Source: Quercus robur
Taxonomy: Eukaryota > Streptophyta > Magnoliopsida > Fagales > Fagaceae
Length of the DNA stretch: 64,000 nucleotides
Direction: 5' to 3'
Assembly: GCF_932294415.1 (NCBI RefSeq)
Contig: NC_065541.1
Span: 50,384,290 to 50,448,289, forward strand
The notes beneath the pieces were generated by a model that was not told the origin of the DNA, ran no database searches, and saw only the letters and a program-made list of their open reading frames with translations. Of the stretch, positions 33,201 through 42,772 are shown piece by piece. Position numbers and translations under genes: made by a program. The stretch's first letter is position 1. Each line of letters starts with the position of its first letter.

Positions 33201-34389
33201 TTCCTTTATGACTAACAGGCATAGGAGTTCCATCAGCAGTGTAAATGGTGATTGGATGTTCTAAGGGTGCCTTATCAGAAAATTGGGATTCATCAGGAGT
33301 CATATGGTTACAACATGCAGTATCAAAAAACCAAGGTTGTTTACCTGAGGTGACAGAAAAGGCAGTGGAAGTGCGGGATAAAACCTGTTGAAAAATTGCC
33401 TCAATATCAGCCGTAGTAAGTGAGGAAGCCAGAGATGGACCTGTAGGAACCGATGGATCTGAAGGACATACAGCAGCTGCCTGAGGAAGAGAAGCTTTAT
33501 TCTGCTCTTGCACAAATTTCTGTAGCTTACGACAAACAGAGATGCCATAGCCTTTGGCACGGCAAAACTTGCAATGAGTACCTTTGGAAGACTGAGAGGT
33601 GGGACGCCCGGAGTTTATTCGCGGAGGAGCAGTGAATGCAACAATAGGAGGCTGTGGTGAGGGTGTAGCCAATACATGATCAGATGATGTCATGTGATAA
33701 GTAGGCCGACGATTCTCCTTAGAAATGAGCTCCTTTACTGCAGCATCAAGAGAAGGAGTAGGAGACTGGCTAAGTAGAGAAGCCCTAGTAAGCTCAAAAT
33801 CCTCACGTAAACCCATCATGAAGTGCATAAATCTACGGCGATCCCGATATTTGACAAATAGCTCAATGTCCTTAGAACACACTAGTGGAGGATTTGCAGT
33901 ATAGAGTTGTTCCCACATAGTAGAAGTCTGAGAATAAAAATCAGAAATAGACTGACCTGTCTCTTGGTGCATTTGATAAAGTTTTGATTCAATGTGAAAC
34001 TCCAAGCTTGAATCATTAGTGCAGTTATAACGATCGGCCAAAAATTTCCAAGCAGCCTCAGCAGTTTCAAGACGAGGAAGAAGATTATGAATGGAGGGAA
34101 TAGAGGTATTGATAAACCAAGATAGGATCTTACTCTGAATACTCTCCCATTCCTCTAGACGTTCTTCATAATCATCTGTTGTAACAGCAGTCTTGGAAGA
34201 CTCTTCAGCAGCTGTGGCTTTGGACTTAGGATCTGGTACTAGCTTAGGAATTGAACCAGTCACATATCTCCACAGTTTACGACCCTTGAGAAAGACGGTC
34301 ATATTCTGAGACCATGCATGATAACTAGTAGGGCCATCCAACATGATGGTGATAGGACGTATGATATCTCGTTCACTTTGTTGAGCCAT
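30256..34389 (-). pseudogene. Copia 1 gag-pol polyprotein
   Basis: Start chosen at the ATG at 34389 (MAQQSERDI). Gag holds a knuckle CKFCRAKGYGISVC in which the usual His is Tyr. Protease WFFDTACCNHMT and a GAG pre-integrase region (WHARLGHPS) follow. Integrase has all three acidic residues (DLIYSDIWGP, VFRSDNAQEY, NGRAERKHRHI). RT has LLYVDDMIITGDD. RNase H has YSDADWVGD, SSTEAEYRAL and YCDNRSAIYIA. One frame throughout, with stops at 32860-32862 (TAG), 31471-31473 (TAA), 31339-31341 (TAG) and 30922-30924 (TAG), mostly where relatives have Gln. No frameshift seen, so decay is recent. Confidence 0.93.
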
Positions 34390-34499
34390 AATGAAGAAAA
34401 TGACCAAAAAGTGAGATTTAGATACCTCAAATGCAAAAACGGAGCCCAAAATCAGAATCTACGCGAAAAACTGAGCAAGACAAGTCCTGTTGAAAAATT

Positions 34500-34820
34500 T
34501 TGACTTAGTCAACGGTCAACGATCAAATCAAAGTCAACGGTCAACGATCAGGTCTGTCAAGTCAACGGATGACGTGTGCTGACGTGGTAGTGTGACGTCA
34601 CACTAGGGCTGACGTGGCAGTCCGTGAAACGAAGTTGGCGCGTGGGGCACGTGTGAGCACGTGGGGCACGTGGAGGACGTCTGGTCTAGCGCGTATGGCA
34701 CGTGAGTGAGAGTGACGGCGTGTGGCGGCGCGTGACTGCGCGTGGAGCGCGTGCTTGTGAGGCAGAAACTTCAGGCGGCGCGTGGAGGCGCGTGTGAAGT
34801 GGTTTCTGGCCATTCTTGGT
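34500..34820 (-). promoter_or_regulatory. Copia 1 leader with TTGAC and CACGTG arrays
   Basis: Between LTR and gag. Six GTCAA words (TTGAC on the element's sense strand) lie within 34508-34568, phrased as GTCAACGGTCAACG. Four CACGTG hexamers lie at 34648, 34658, 34667 and 34699 in an unusually GC-rich stretch. TTGAC is the W-box core and CACGTG the G-box core. Both are palindromic or repeated, so a structural role in the RNA leader is an alternative. Confidence 0.6.
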
Positions 34821-35021
34821 TGGGTTTTGCTCGGGATTGTCTGTTCTGTCACTCAATGCCTTTGCTTTGACAGTTGGATGAGCAGAACAATGAGATCTGA
34901 GAGTTGCTGGGATTGTGGGTGTGACGGCGGTGACTCGCTTCTAACAGTGGCTACTGGATGAAGGCAAGGGCAGCGGAAGAATGCCAGAGATGTCCACAGG
35001 AACTAGAAAGTCAGAGGAATT

Positions 35022-35033
35022 GCTCTAATACCA
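35022..35033 (-). other. Copia 1 primer-binding site
   Basis: Reads TGGTATTAGAGC on the minus strand, one mismatch from the tRNA-Met type, and directly adjoins the LTR. Confidence 0.88.
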
Positions 35034-35217
35034 TGTTAAGAATATAAAGTGTGAGAAAGACTAAATAGTCTGTATATTGATGTAAGTATAATAATGTACA
35101 ATAGAGAGCCTTATATAGGCTAGATATGTGTGCAAAACAAGTAAAATGAGTAAATTACAAGTACAGTATACTGGGCTAAGTCCAATGGGCTAAACTAGTC
35201 TAAGCTATACACTAACA
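35034..35217 (-). repeat. Copia 1 LTR (5' LTR of the element)
   Basis: Plus-strand ends TGTTAAGAAT and CACTAACA; about 97% identical by eye to the LTR at 30065. Confidence 0.93.
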
Positions 35218-35222
35218 CTTAC

Positions 35223-35507
35223 ATACGAGTGTTATGCGTATCTACATGCATACATACACCCTATGCATTTGGCATATAAATTTGTTAAGAGCCTCTCTAT
35301 GTGAAAGCACTACTTGTATGTACTTGGTCATAATGAGAAACAACTTTTTCAACAATTGTAGAGGCTGTATAAGTTCCTTCCCAGACTGCCATCAACAGTC
35401 ACAAACAGCTCTTAAAAGCACAAAATATATGGAAATGAGATAAAAATAAAAGCCTGAAGTAAGACTAACCCGGACTTACACAAGCAAGACGAGATGGGGT
35501 GGGGTGG
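35223..35507. other. Non-coding between copia 1 and a MITE
   Basis: Presumed continuation of the LHY-like intron after the CTTAC duplicate. No MYB-gene exon or other coding signal recognised. Confidence 0.4.
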
Positions 35508-35708
35508 GAGAAATTATAGAGTCCTCTGGTGGACCATGTCACTTGTCCACCATTCCTATAAGAAACTTCCACTTGTTTAAAATTATTGAGTCAGTAATTA
35601 ATTTTTGTTTAAAACAATTTTCTAACTAACAATTTTAAACAAGTGAAAGTTTTTATGCGGAATAGGGGATCACATAGCTTGTCCACCATGTGGATCTTAT
35701 AATTTCTC
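35508..35708. mobile_element. Foldback MITE with long inverted repeats
   Basis: The ends are GAGAAATTATA and TATAATTTCTC. The arms continue to pair over much of about 90 bp: TGGTGGAC, then CACTTGTTTAAAATT and their complements. Total 201 bp. Similar GAGATGGGGTGGGGT and GAGATGGAGTGGAGT sequences flank it and may be an imperfect target duplication. No coding capacity. Confidence 0.7.
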
Positions 35709-36182
35709 GTGAGATGGAGTGGAGTGGAGTGCTTGTGTGTGATCTAGATAAGGCCCAAGTCCACACTAGGCCCCATATGTTAAGATATCTAAAGAGATTC
35801 ACAATGAAGGTCAAAGTGTTGGGAAGTTGAACACATCCATACCAACAAGAATTTCACCAAATTAAGCAAACATTAGGAGTTACTCTCTCTGTCTCTCTCA
35901 ATTTAGAATGCAGTTCTGGAGCGATGTAGTACAAAGAGATTGATAATATGAAGGTTGTAAAGAGTACAATAGACAGTACAACAGAAGAGACTTGGTGGAG
36001 CTGCACTTAAATCAACTCAAGTGATGAAATATAAAACGCAATATATCACCAACCAGTTTATTGGTCATTTCAATTTCAAATGCCAATAAGAGAGCTCGTC
36101 AAATTGAAAGTTAGCTTTGGAGAAATGACACAAAAACTCCACAATATTATTTCAAATATTATAGATCGAAGAGACATCATAA
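35709..36182. other. Non-coding 3' of COMT-like copy A
   Basis: No exon 3 or 4 of an O-methyltransferase could be found here. Ordinary AT-rich sequence. Confidence 0.45.
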
Positions 36183-37419
36183 CAGGAAAGGGTGGGGCAT
36201 GTTTTATGACGCGAGGCAAGTCAAAATTAATGCCCTTTATATTGGGGTATTTGGAAGTGATTAAGTTGAGTGCCACTCCAATGCCACCACCAACATCAAC
36301 CACCTGCTTGAGGTTCTCAAAACCTTTGAACGACTCAAGGATCTTCTTAACAATTATGGCAGTGCGGCTGAACATTGCTGTGTTGAAAACTTGACTTAAC
36401 CTGCCGTCCCTGCCAGCATACTCATAGGCATGCATTCCATGGACCCTGTTAAATGGAAGTCCGCCTTCAAGAATGGCATTCTTCAGTTGAGACCTAACAT
36501 TCATTCAATGCAACAACAAAGTTAGCCACCATTAGCAAATTTTTGATTAAGTCTGGGAACAACTAGCATAAGGCACACAGGTAATCCCTTTGAGATGAGT
36601 GTTAGACCACATTATTAAACTACTTTACTATGCCAAAAATCAGCCACAACTACAATTCCTAATAGGTAACAATGATTATAATAACAACAATGACCATAAA
36701 TCCAAGTACCCAAATGTCTTGTAGCCAGATGGCACCTACCAGTACTCCCGTCTCCCATGATGGGGTTCGACCCACCACCCCAAAAATCAAAAAATATATA
36801 TATATAAATAACAACAATAATAATAAATCTTAGTATTGAATTAACAACACTTTGTCCTTATGCAAGTTTGTCATTGTCGTTTATCATTCTACTATACAAA
36901 TATTACCATAAAAGTTAATTGAAAGTCCAAAAACTTAACAAAAATGATCAGCCCCAAGTGGGAGCAAAAGTAACATAACAAATTGACTAATCAACGAGTT
37001 ATGTATGTCAAATAGTGCTGTGGATTTAAGCAAATTATCCAAGGAACATTCTTTATGGCCCATAAGGAAACAAATCACAAAGCATGACATGAAGATTGCA
37101 AAACAGAACTAATTAAAACGAATAAAGAAATAAAGGGATTTCTTTATGATTAGAGAAAAGAAATAAAAAATTCAAAAAGTGATGACTGAGTCACTGACCA
37201 ACCATCCAAGTAAACCTTGTCAAGAACCAAATCCATCAAGGGTGCCAAGGAAACCCCATCTTGTTGGTTACCACGCGCAAAGTACTTGGTCACTGAAGTG
37301 AGACAGTATTGCCTGTGAAAAATATCATCATCCAAAGAGACACCAAGCACGCCATGGTGCACCAGTAGGCTACAAATGCGGTTAATCATGGCTGGTGTGT
37401 CCCAGTTGGTTGTGGGCAT
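36183..37419 (-). pseudogene. COMT-like O-methyltransferase copy A, exons 1 (part) and 2
   Basis: The exon 1 remnant (37199-37419) encodes MPTTNWDTPAMINRI through LAPLMDLVLDKVYLDGW and ends at a GT donor. Its first half is missing; CTCGAG-rich foreign sequence begins at 37420. Exon 2 (36183-36493, 311 bp, same length as copy C) encodes [15 protein letters not shown], the SAM-binding loop [10 protein letters not shown] and [16 protein letters not shown]. The donor after exon 2 reads TT instead of GT. Exons 3 and 4 are absent. The family methylates phenolic hydroxyls using SAM in the cytosol. This copy lacks the catalytic His exon and cannot be functional. Confidence 0.85.
36715..36810 (+). mobile_element. 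SINE-like remnant in intron 1 of COMT-like copy A
   Basis: An A-box-like GTAGCCAGATGG (36721) and B-box-like GGGTTCGACCC (36763) are spaced as in a tRNA-derived SINE, followed by an A-rich tail. Short and without a clear target duplication. Confidence 0.5.
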
Positions 37420-37980
37420 CTCGAGTTTATTAGAGTTGATTTCGCTAGCAAATCGTGTCTTAAAAACTCGAGTTTGTAAATCTCGAGTTCTTGCTCTAAA
37501 AAACTAAAGACCCCACTCTCTACTTCCTTCTTCTTCTCCAACTCAAGATCTCAGCACCAGCATCGGAGTGGCTCTTGGAATTTAAAAAAAAATTAAAAAA
37601 AAAAAAAGGCAGAATCGAAGAAAAAGAGAGAAAGCGGAGACAGACCTGATTCGCCATTGAGATGAGAACAAGTGGGTATGGGTCTCCTCTTCTCCGTGGG
37701 AATGAATAGCGTTTGTTAGGTTTTGGTTTAGGGTTCCGATCGGGATGAGTTGTGGCGCGATTGTTGGTTTTGGGTTTATGAGTTCCGATCAATGGTGTTG
37801 GCATGTTTGTTGGGGTGTTGGTGTTGGCAATTTTTTTTTATTGGAAAATTTTCTTTTCATTTTATTTTTGGGTGATTAGGGATTCATCTTTGAATTTTTG
37901 TATGATTTTGTCATAACATGAGAATTGCTATACAAATACGAATCGAATATGACTTTCGTCATAACATGATAATTCATCTT
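37420..37980. other. Foreign junction sequence with CTCGAG motifs
   Basis: Replaces the 5' half of copy A exon 1 and the expected exon 4 of copy B. CTCGAG occurs three times between 37420 and 37490, with ACTCGAGTTT-like phrases as in the small insertion at 60277-60503. A minus-strand open frame near 37520-37804 has Pro/Lys bias and no recognised domain. Confidence 0.4.
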
Positions 37981-38303
37981 TGAGGGTGTACAGGACTTTT
38001 TAAGCATTTGATTGTTCATTTGAGTGTCTAGTTTTCATTCTAACACACCTATATATAATTAAAAGGAGGAATCCTTTGGGATAACTCCAAGATGCTAGTT
38101 AGATTCTTCAAATTTAAGACCTCATGAATCTTATGAGTTCCTTAGCAACTACAAAACCAATTCCTTGGAGTTTTTTAAGGGGTTGAATCAAGAGTTTGAA
38201 GCAATCTAAAGGGATTCATGTGCTACACAATGTATTTGGATTTAAATCATGGTTACTGGTCAATCAAGAAAAAAAATGGCTACAAATTAAAATTGAAATT
38301 TAC

Positions 38304-39651
38304 CTTCATGAAAATTTTTTTTTTTTTTTTTTTTTTTTTTATATCTTAGACCTAGTTGTAAGGTTGAATTTTATCAACCATCTTGTTGGCTTTATTCTGT
38401 GCCAAATTTGTTTGTATTTAGCAATTAGTAACCCTGTATTTAGGTGGGAATCATATAAGGGTAGTGTGTAAGAGAGTGTGAAGAAATGCTCAAGATTGTG
38501 CAAAGAATCAGGGACTCGCGACTAGATCTCGCGGATAGCTAGTGGCTTGCAAACCGCCAGAAGTTGCACACGTGCCAAGCATGCAGAGAAGCTAAACCGT
38601 CATGCTAGTTGTAGCACTACAGGACAAAAAGTCCAGTCTAGTCGTTCAGTTACCTCGCGGCTGGAACTCGCGACTCAGTCAAGTCGCGAGGCCAAGCCAC
38701 CAGTCAGCTCTGTTTTGGAAAAACTGACTCTTCGCATTCCAAACACATACAAGTATAAATACCCCTTATACCCACGAATTGTGGAGAGCTTCCAGAGAGA
38801 ATATTGAGAGAGAAACCCTAGAGAAAAAAAAGATTGACTCATCCCCAGTCTTCACATAGAGACTCTTCAAATTCCTCTACTCTCAACCTTTCCATTCTTA
38901 CATCCTTGAAAGATACATTACCAAAACATTTTCTCACTATACCCACATCTGTGAAAATGCCATTTAGTGCTTGTGAATCAGTTAGGAAGGGACCAATTTC
39001 ATATTAGTTGATACTATGGGCTATAGCGGAATCTGGTAAGCTAAAGAAGAAATAGGTTCGGCGTAACCTCGTTAGAGTAGGAGCTTGGAGGGCTTAGGTA
39101 CACTATGTAGATTAGGCTTGGAGGGTCTTCTGCTGTTCATGTATCCCAACTACATTCTTTAGTGGATTATTTACCGCTTGGAGGGCAGCGAAGAGGTTTT
39201 ACGCCAAGGGCTTCGGTTTCCTCTTCAATAACACATTGTTGTGTTGTCCTTGTGTTTGCATCTCTCTTCCCTTAATTTTTGTCATTTAATTTCTATTGTA
39301 GATGTGATTTTATTTGGTTGAGATTGTTTATCAATTTTGTTATATGCTTATGTTCATATTCCGCAAATTAATTGTTTGATAATAAGCTTGAATTGATAAT
39401 TTGGAAATTGGGGGTCTAAACGTTCATAGTGTTTTATACACATTTTGAACATTCACTAGTGTATCCCCAAAGTTTTCAACCAAAGGAATAATCATTGCCG
39501 CGACAAGTGGGCAGAGGTAAATCCTTGGCCCAGGAAGTTTTTCCAAATTGCTGGGGCTTGAATTCAGGCTCTTTCACCTCCATTGAAGACAACTACTTTG
39601 GGACTGAGTACCCAACCACTCAGCCAACCCCATTGGGTTCTTCATGAAAAT
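38304..39651 (-). mobile_element. tRNA-derived SINE inserted at COMT-like copy B exon 3, split by a solo LTR
   Basis: CTTCATGAAAAT flanks it (38304-38315 and 39640-39651). Read on the minus strand, the head is GGGTTGGCTGAGTGGTTGG (A box) and GCCTGAATTCAAGCC (B box), and the tail is a run of about 25 A at the left end. About 330 bp remain after removing the nested LTR at 38467-39456. The duplicated 12 bases are the last coding bases of COMT-like exon 3, so the insertion separates that exon from its GT donor. Confidence 0.82.
38462..39461 (+). mobile_element. Solo LTR nested in the SINE
   Basis: TAGTG flanks 38467-39456 on both sides. Deleting the LTR with one TAGTG restores a continuous SINE (GGGTAGTGTATCCCC). 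The LTR starts TGTAAGAGAG, has TATA box GTATAAATACC near 38752, and contains several TCGCGA-type motifs. No internal retrotransposon sequence remains, so it arose by LTR-LTR recombination. The orientation is taken from the TATA box. Confidence 0.78.
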
Positions 39652-40220
39652 GTTGTCCCCTTCAAGAATACTTTCGAATTATCTCCTCCTAAATGTTCCA
39701 TGCTTGCAACATAAGTTAACGCACCTCTTTATCTACATAACTTGTGTATTTATACAACCTATCTAGGCTTTTAAAATTATGAGATTAGCATTATTATTCC
39801 ATAAAATTCATATGTTGATCCCATCGTTTTAAAAATCGAATCGATTGGGCAAATCAGTTCAACTGGGAATAGGTCACCAACCCAGTCCGATTAAAACCCT
39901 AAAATCAGCTGGAACCAATTAAAAACAGGAAAAAAATGGGAATCAAGAGCAAAAATGATTCATTGACAATGCCGGTTTTAAAACTATGGTTAATCCAACT
40001 TTAAATTGATAAGATTCGAAAAAGTCCTTAACAATATTGTTTAAAAAAAAAAAAAAAAAAAAAAGGAGACTGAGTTAAAATAATACTGGAATACAGTGGG
40101 GCATGTTGTATAACATGAGGCAAGTCGAAATTAATGCCTTTGATGTGGGGATATCTGGAAGTGATAAAGTTAAGAGTAACTCCTAGACCATCGCCAACAT
40201 CAACTAATTGCCTGAGTTGC

Positions 40221-40883
40221 TTTTCATATGAAACATTGCTTTATTTGCCTTTTGAAAAAAAAAAAAAGGGGGGGGGGGGGGGGGGGGGGGGTGCTTTTCC
40301 CACTAAAATTGAGTAATTACTAAAGAAAGGTTTCAAATTGGTACGTGCTGATACAAAAGAAAGAACTGAGGTGTCAGAATATGAAATTTATGTAGTACAT
40401 AATTGCTTTAGCAAACGAACCCAAGTTTTAAAGGTAAAAAAAGGAAAAAGAAAAGCTAGGAGATAATTACAATGAACTTTTCATAAGTCCTCATTTCGTG
40501 GCCGACATTGAACGGTGGTTCACCAATAGGACTATTCAGGATTTCTTAAGTTCCAAGTATGGTCCGCCAAGCAACATGTACATAAGCTGTCCATTGCATC
40601 ATAGTGGTGCCATATCGTTTGTCCAAAAATCTACGTTAAAAATAAGGTTAGACAGAGTCCATGGAAGAAACCAATGTGAATTTGATACTTCTTATAGACA
40701 CAGAAAGCCATAGAGTGCTTTTTGCTGAAGCTGGCAAGGATTTCATTGACTTCCTCATTCACATTCTAGCCCTGCCGGTTGGAACTTTCATTCCGCTTCT
40801 CAAAAAGCAAGGAATGGTGGGCAGCTTGGGGAGCATTTACGAGAGCATTGAAAGTTTTACCATATACATACCTTCAACTCGTA
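40221..40883 (+). mobile_element. Insertion in COMT-like copy B exon 2 carrying a DUF674 fragment
   Basis: Interrupts exon 2, with about 30 bases of exon replaced. It contains an A run followed by a run of about 24 G (40268-40291) and, from the ATG at 40661, a frame beginning MEETNVNLILLIDTESHRVL that continues AEAGKDFIDFLIHILALPVG and LKKQGMVGSLGSIYESIES. That is the N-terminal part of plant DUF674 proteins (function unknown). No terminal repeats or target duplication were found, so the mechanism (Helitron-like capture, retroposition or repair-filler) is open. Confidence 0.6.
40661..40870 (+). pseudogene. DUF674 protein fragment
   Basis: About 70 residues. Features seen: LLIDTESHRVLFAEAGKDF, LALPVGT, KQGMVGSLGSIYESIE. 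These are the conserved N-terminal words of the plant DUF674 family (usual pattern: LLIDTK, VLFAEAGKEFVDFL, LPVGTVI, KKGMVG). The frame then runs into antisense COMT-like exon sequence. Family members have hundreds of residues, so this is a small fragment. No function is assigned. Confidence 0.75.
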
Positions 40884-41357
40884 ACGATAATAGTGTGGTT
40901 GAGCATTGTTGTGTTAAAAACCCGATTGAACCTAGGGTCCAAGGAAGGATACTCAAACATATGCATGCCATAGACGTTGAACAGAATTCCTCCCTCAAGA
41001 ATTGTATCTTTCAATTGGGACCTACAACAAATTTAGGTTAGATACCATATCTTCTTTATTACAAATTTTAGCAGCATGTGAATTAGTTTGTTGGAGTTTT
41101 AGCTTAATATATTTGGTTCTAATTTTGTCATATTAATTTCTCAATTAAATAATAATAATTGTACGTGGGATCCACTCAAGCATGTATATATAATTGTATA
41201 CCAAACGTGATGGACCACTAGAGTAGGAGTACTAGACTAGGGTTTCATAACAAACCCACTTCCAAGGAGTGCCAAAGTTGTCGTGAAACATGACATCTAC
41301 ATTGCTTCCTCAAAGATATAAACAACGAGACTTTGTATTACCTTGCTCCATCCATTG

Positions 41358-42275
41358 CTGAGTGTTGGGTTAAGATAGCTTGACCCCAATTAATTAATTC
41401 AATTACCTAAATAAATTAATTAGGTCAAATTATATGCAAATCATGGAGGCACTAACAAATCACCAATTAAACTAAATGCAATGGAAAATAAATTAGACAC
41501 AATGATTTGTTGACAAATAGGGAAAACCTCTCACAAGGCAAAAACCCCCACTGAGTGATTTTAAGGTCACCACTCCCAAGAATTCACTAATTAACAATTA
41601 AGCGGTTACAAGTATAAGTAATCTTACCACTACCCTGGCCTATCCCAAAATATCAACCCACAATTGAACCCTTACTCTAATACCTAATTGGACTTAATCT
41701 TCTGGTAGCCTTCTTTTGCTTAATGCAAAATCTTCAATCTATGACTAACCCTTTTACACAGATTCCAGTACGTGACTAACTCTAGCAACTTGAATGGATG
41801 TTGTTGGTTGCAAAGTTCTTCACTTCATCAACAATGAAGATCAAGAAGCACTTGGTTACAAAATCCTATGATGTACAAACGCAGTAGCTTCTTGGTTTCT
41901 GTATTCGTATGTGACGACTCTTAAAATAAGCCTTATATATGTCTAGGGTTGTGAGAAAAGAAACCCTAAACAAATACATAAGCTTAGGCCAAATTTCAGA
42001 TCTGAAAATCGTAATTCTCGATAGATCGAGCTTCTATCGAGGCATTTGTCGAGCTTCTCATTTAGTCTTGATAGTAGTATCTATCGAGACTTAATGAAAC
42101 AGCTTTTCTTCACTTGTTTCTTGGATCAATCTACATGTCTTTAATACGAACACATGATATACTTGAATAACATATTCTTGATGTATTAAACCCAATTTAA
42201 ATCTACCCAATTATAAATAAAGTGCATTTTGTCAAAAGATTAATCAATTACATAAAATACGATCCTAACACTGAG
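41358..42275 (-). mobile_element. Solo LTR in intron 1 of COMT-like copy B
   Basis: 41363-42270 (908 bp) starts TGTTGGGTTAAG and ends GATCCTAACA on the plus strand. It is flanked by CTGAG on both sides (41358-41362, 42271-42275). It contains ATCGAG-type motifs (TCGATAGATCGAGC). It is related, in inverse orientation, to the LTR-like region at 16481. No internal domain is present. Confidence 0.85.
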
Positions 42276-42772
42276 CAATTCAGAGCAAGGTAATGTATAC
42301 GAAGCAGATCATGAATAAAAACAGGAAAAAAGACATGACACACCAACTAGCCAAGGAAGACCTTGTCTTGAAGCAAGGCCATGAAGGGGCCCGATGAAAC
42401 GCCATCTTCATTAGGCACAAAGTGTTTAGAAACAGGAGTAAGACTGTAGAGCCTCTGGAAAGAACCATAGTTCCCAACGTCAGCAACCATAGCGCAACCA
42501 AGCACAGAGTCGCTGACTAGCAACTTGAGAATGCAATATTGTTGCGTCGGGATCTTGGTGGGCATCTAAGCTACAATCTGTGAAGGAGAAAGCATGGCTC
42601 TAGGACCTACTTTGGCTAAGATATCAAAAACCCCAAGCTCAATGGCCGAGTGCAAGGCCATGGGCAGCACAATGGATGTCACCAACTGCATGGCATAGGA
42701 GAAACTCTCTTCTTCTTCTGTTTTTTCATCACCATCAAGAATGCTTCAATGGGATTCTTTGGGAGAGGCCAT

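Larger units (their letters stand above)
30060..35222 (-). mobile_element. Copia element 1, complete with CTTAC target duplication
   Basis: Two 184-bp LTRs (30065-30248 and 35034-35217) differ at about five positions. CTTAC flanks both ends (30060-30064, 35218-35222). On the minus strand the order is LTR, primer-binding site, long leader, gag-pol, polypurine tract, LTR. Length is 5.15 kb. Short LTRs and this size fit the Ale/Retrofit-like copia group (inference). One polyprotein frame, interrupted by about four stop codons, remains readable end to end. Confidence 0.95.
39640..42772 (-). pseudogene. COMT-like O-methyltransferase copy B, heavily interrupted
   Basis: Exon 1 (about 42348-42772) starts MASPKESH with a stop next, then FSYAMQLVTSIVLPMALHSAIELGVFDIL and MPTKIP. 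It ends QDKVFLG with another stop at the splice site. Exon 2 lies in two pieces: 40884-41021 ([15 protein letters not shown]) and 40087-40220 ([25 protein letters not shown]). They are split by a 663-bp insertion carrying a DUF674 fragment. The SAM loop GGG is GDG. Exon 3 (39640-39702) is 63 bp instead of 65, so out of frame, and has lost its donor to a SINE. Intron 1 holds a 908-bp solo LTR. No exon 4. Clearly dead, but intron sequences still match copy C, showing tandem duplication. Confidence 0.87.

Noticed and set aside
34598..34852. Arg/His-rich 84-codon frame in the copia 1 leader
   Set aside because: It results from the repeated GCACGTG/GCGCGTG words; the leader of a copia element is not expected to code and no domain is visible.
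36721..36773. Possible true tRNA gene
   Set aside because: A- and B-box-like words are present but no cloverleaf with paired acceptor stem can be formed and an A-rich tail follows; SINE remnant is the better reading.
37520..37804. 94-codon minus-strand frame rich in Pro, Lys and Arg
   Set aside because: Low complexity, no domain, and located in a junction between two gene remnants.
40498..40713. 71-codon plus-strand frame before the DUF674 start
   Set aside because: No recognised domain; overlaps the DUF674 frame out of phase.
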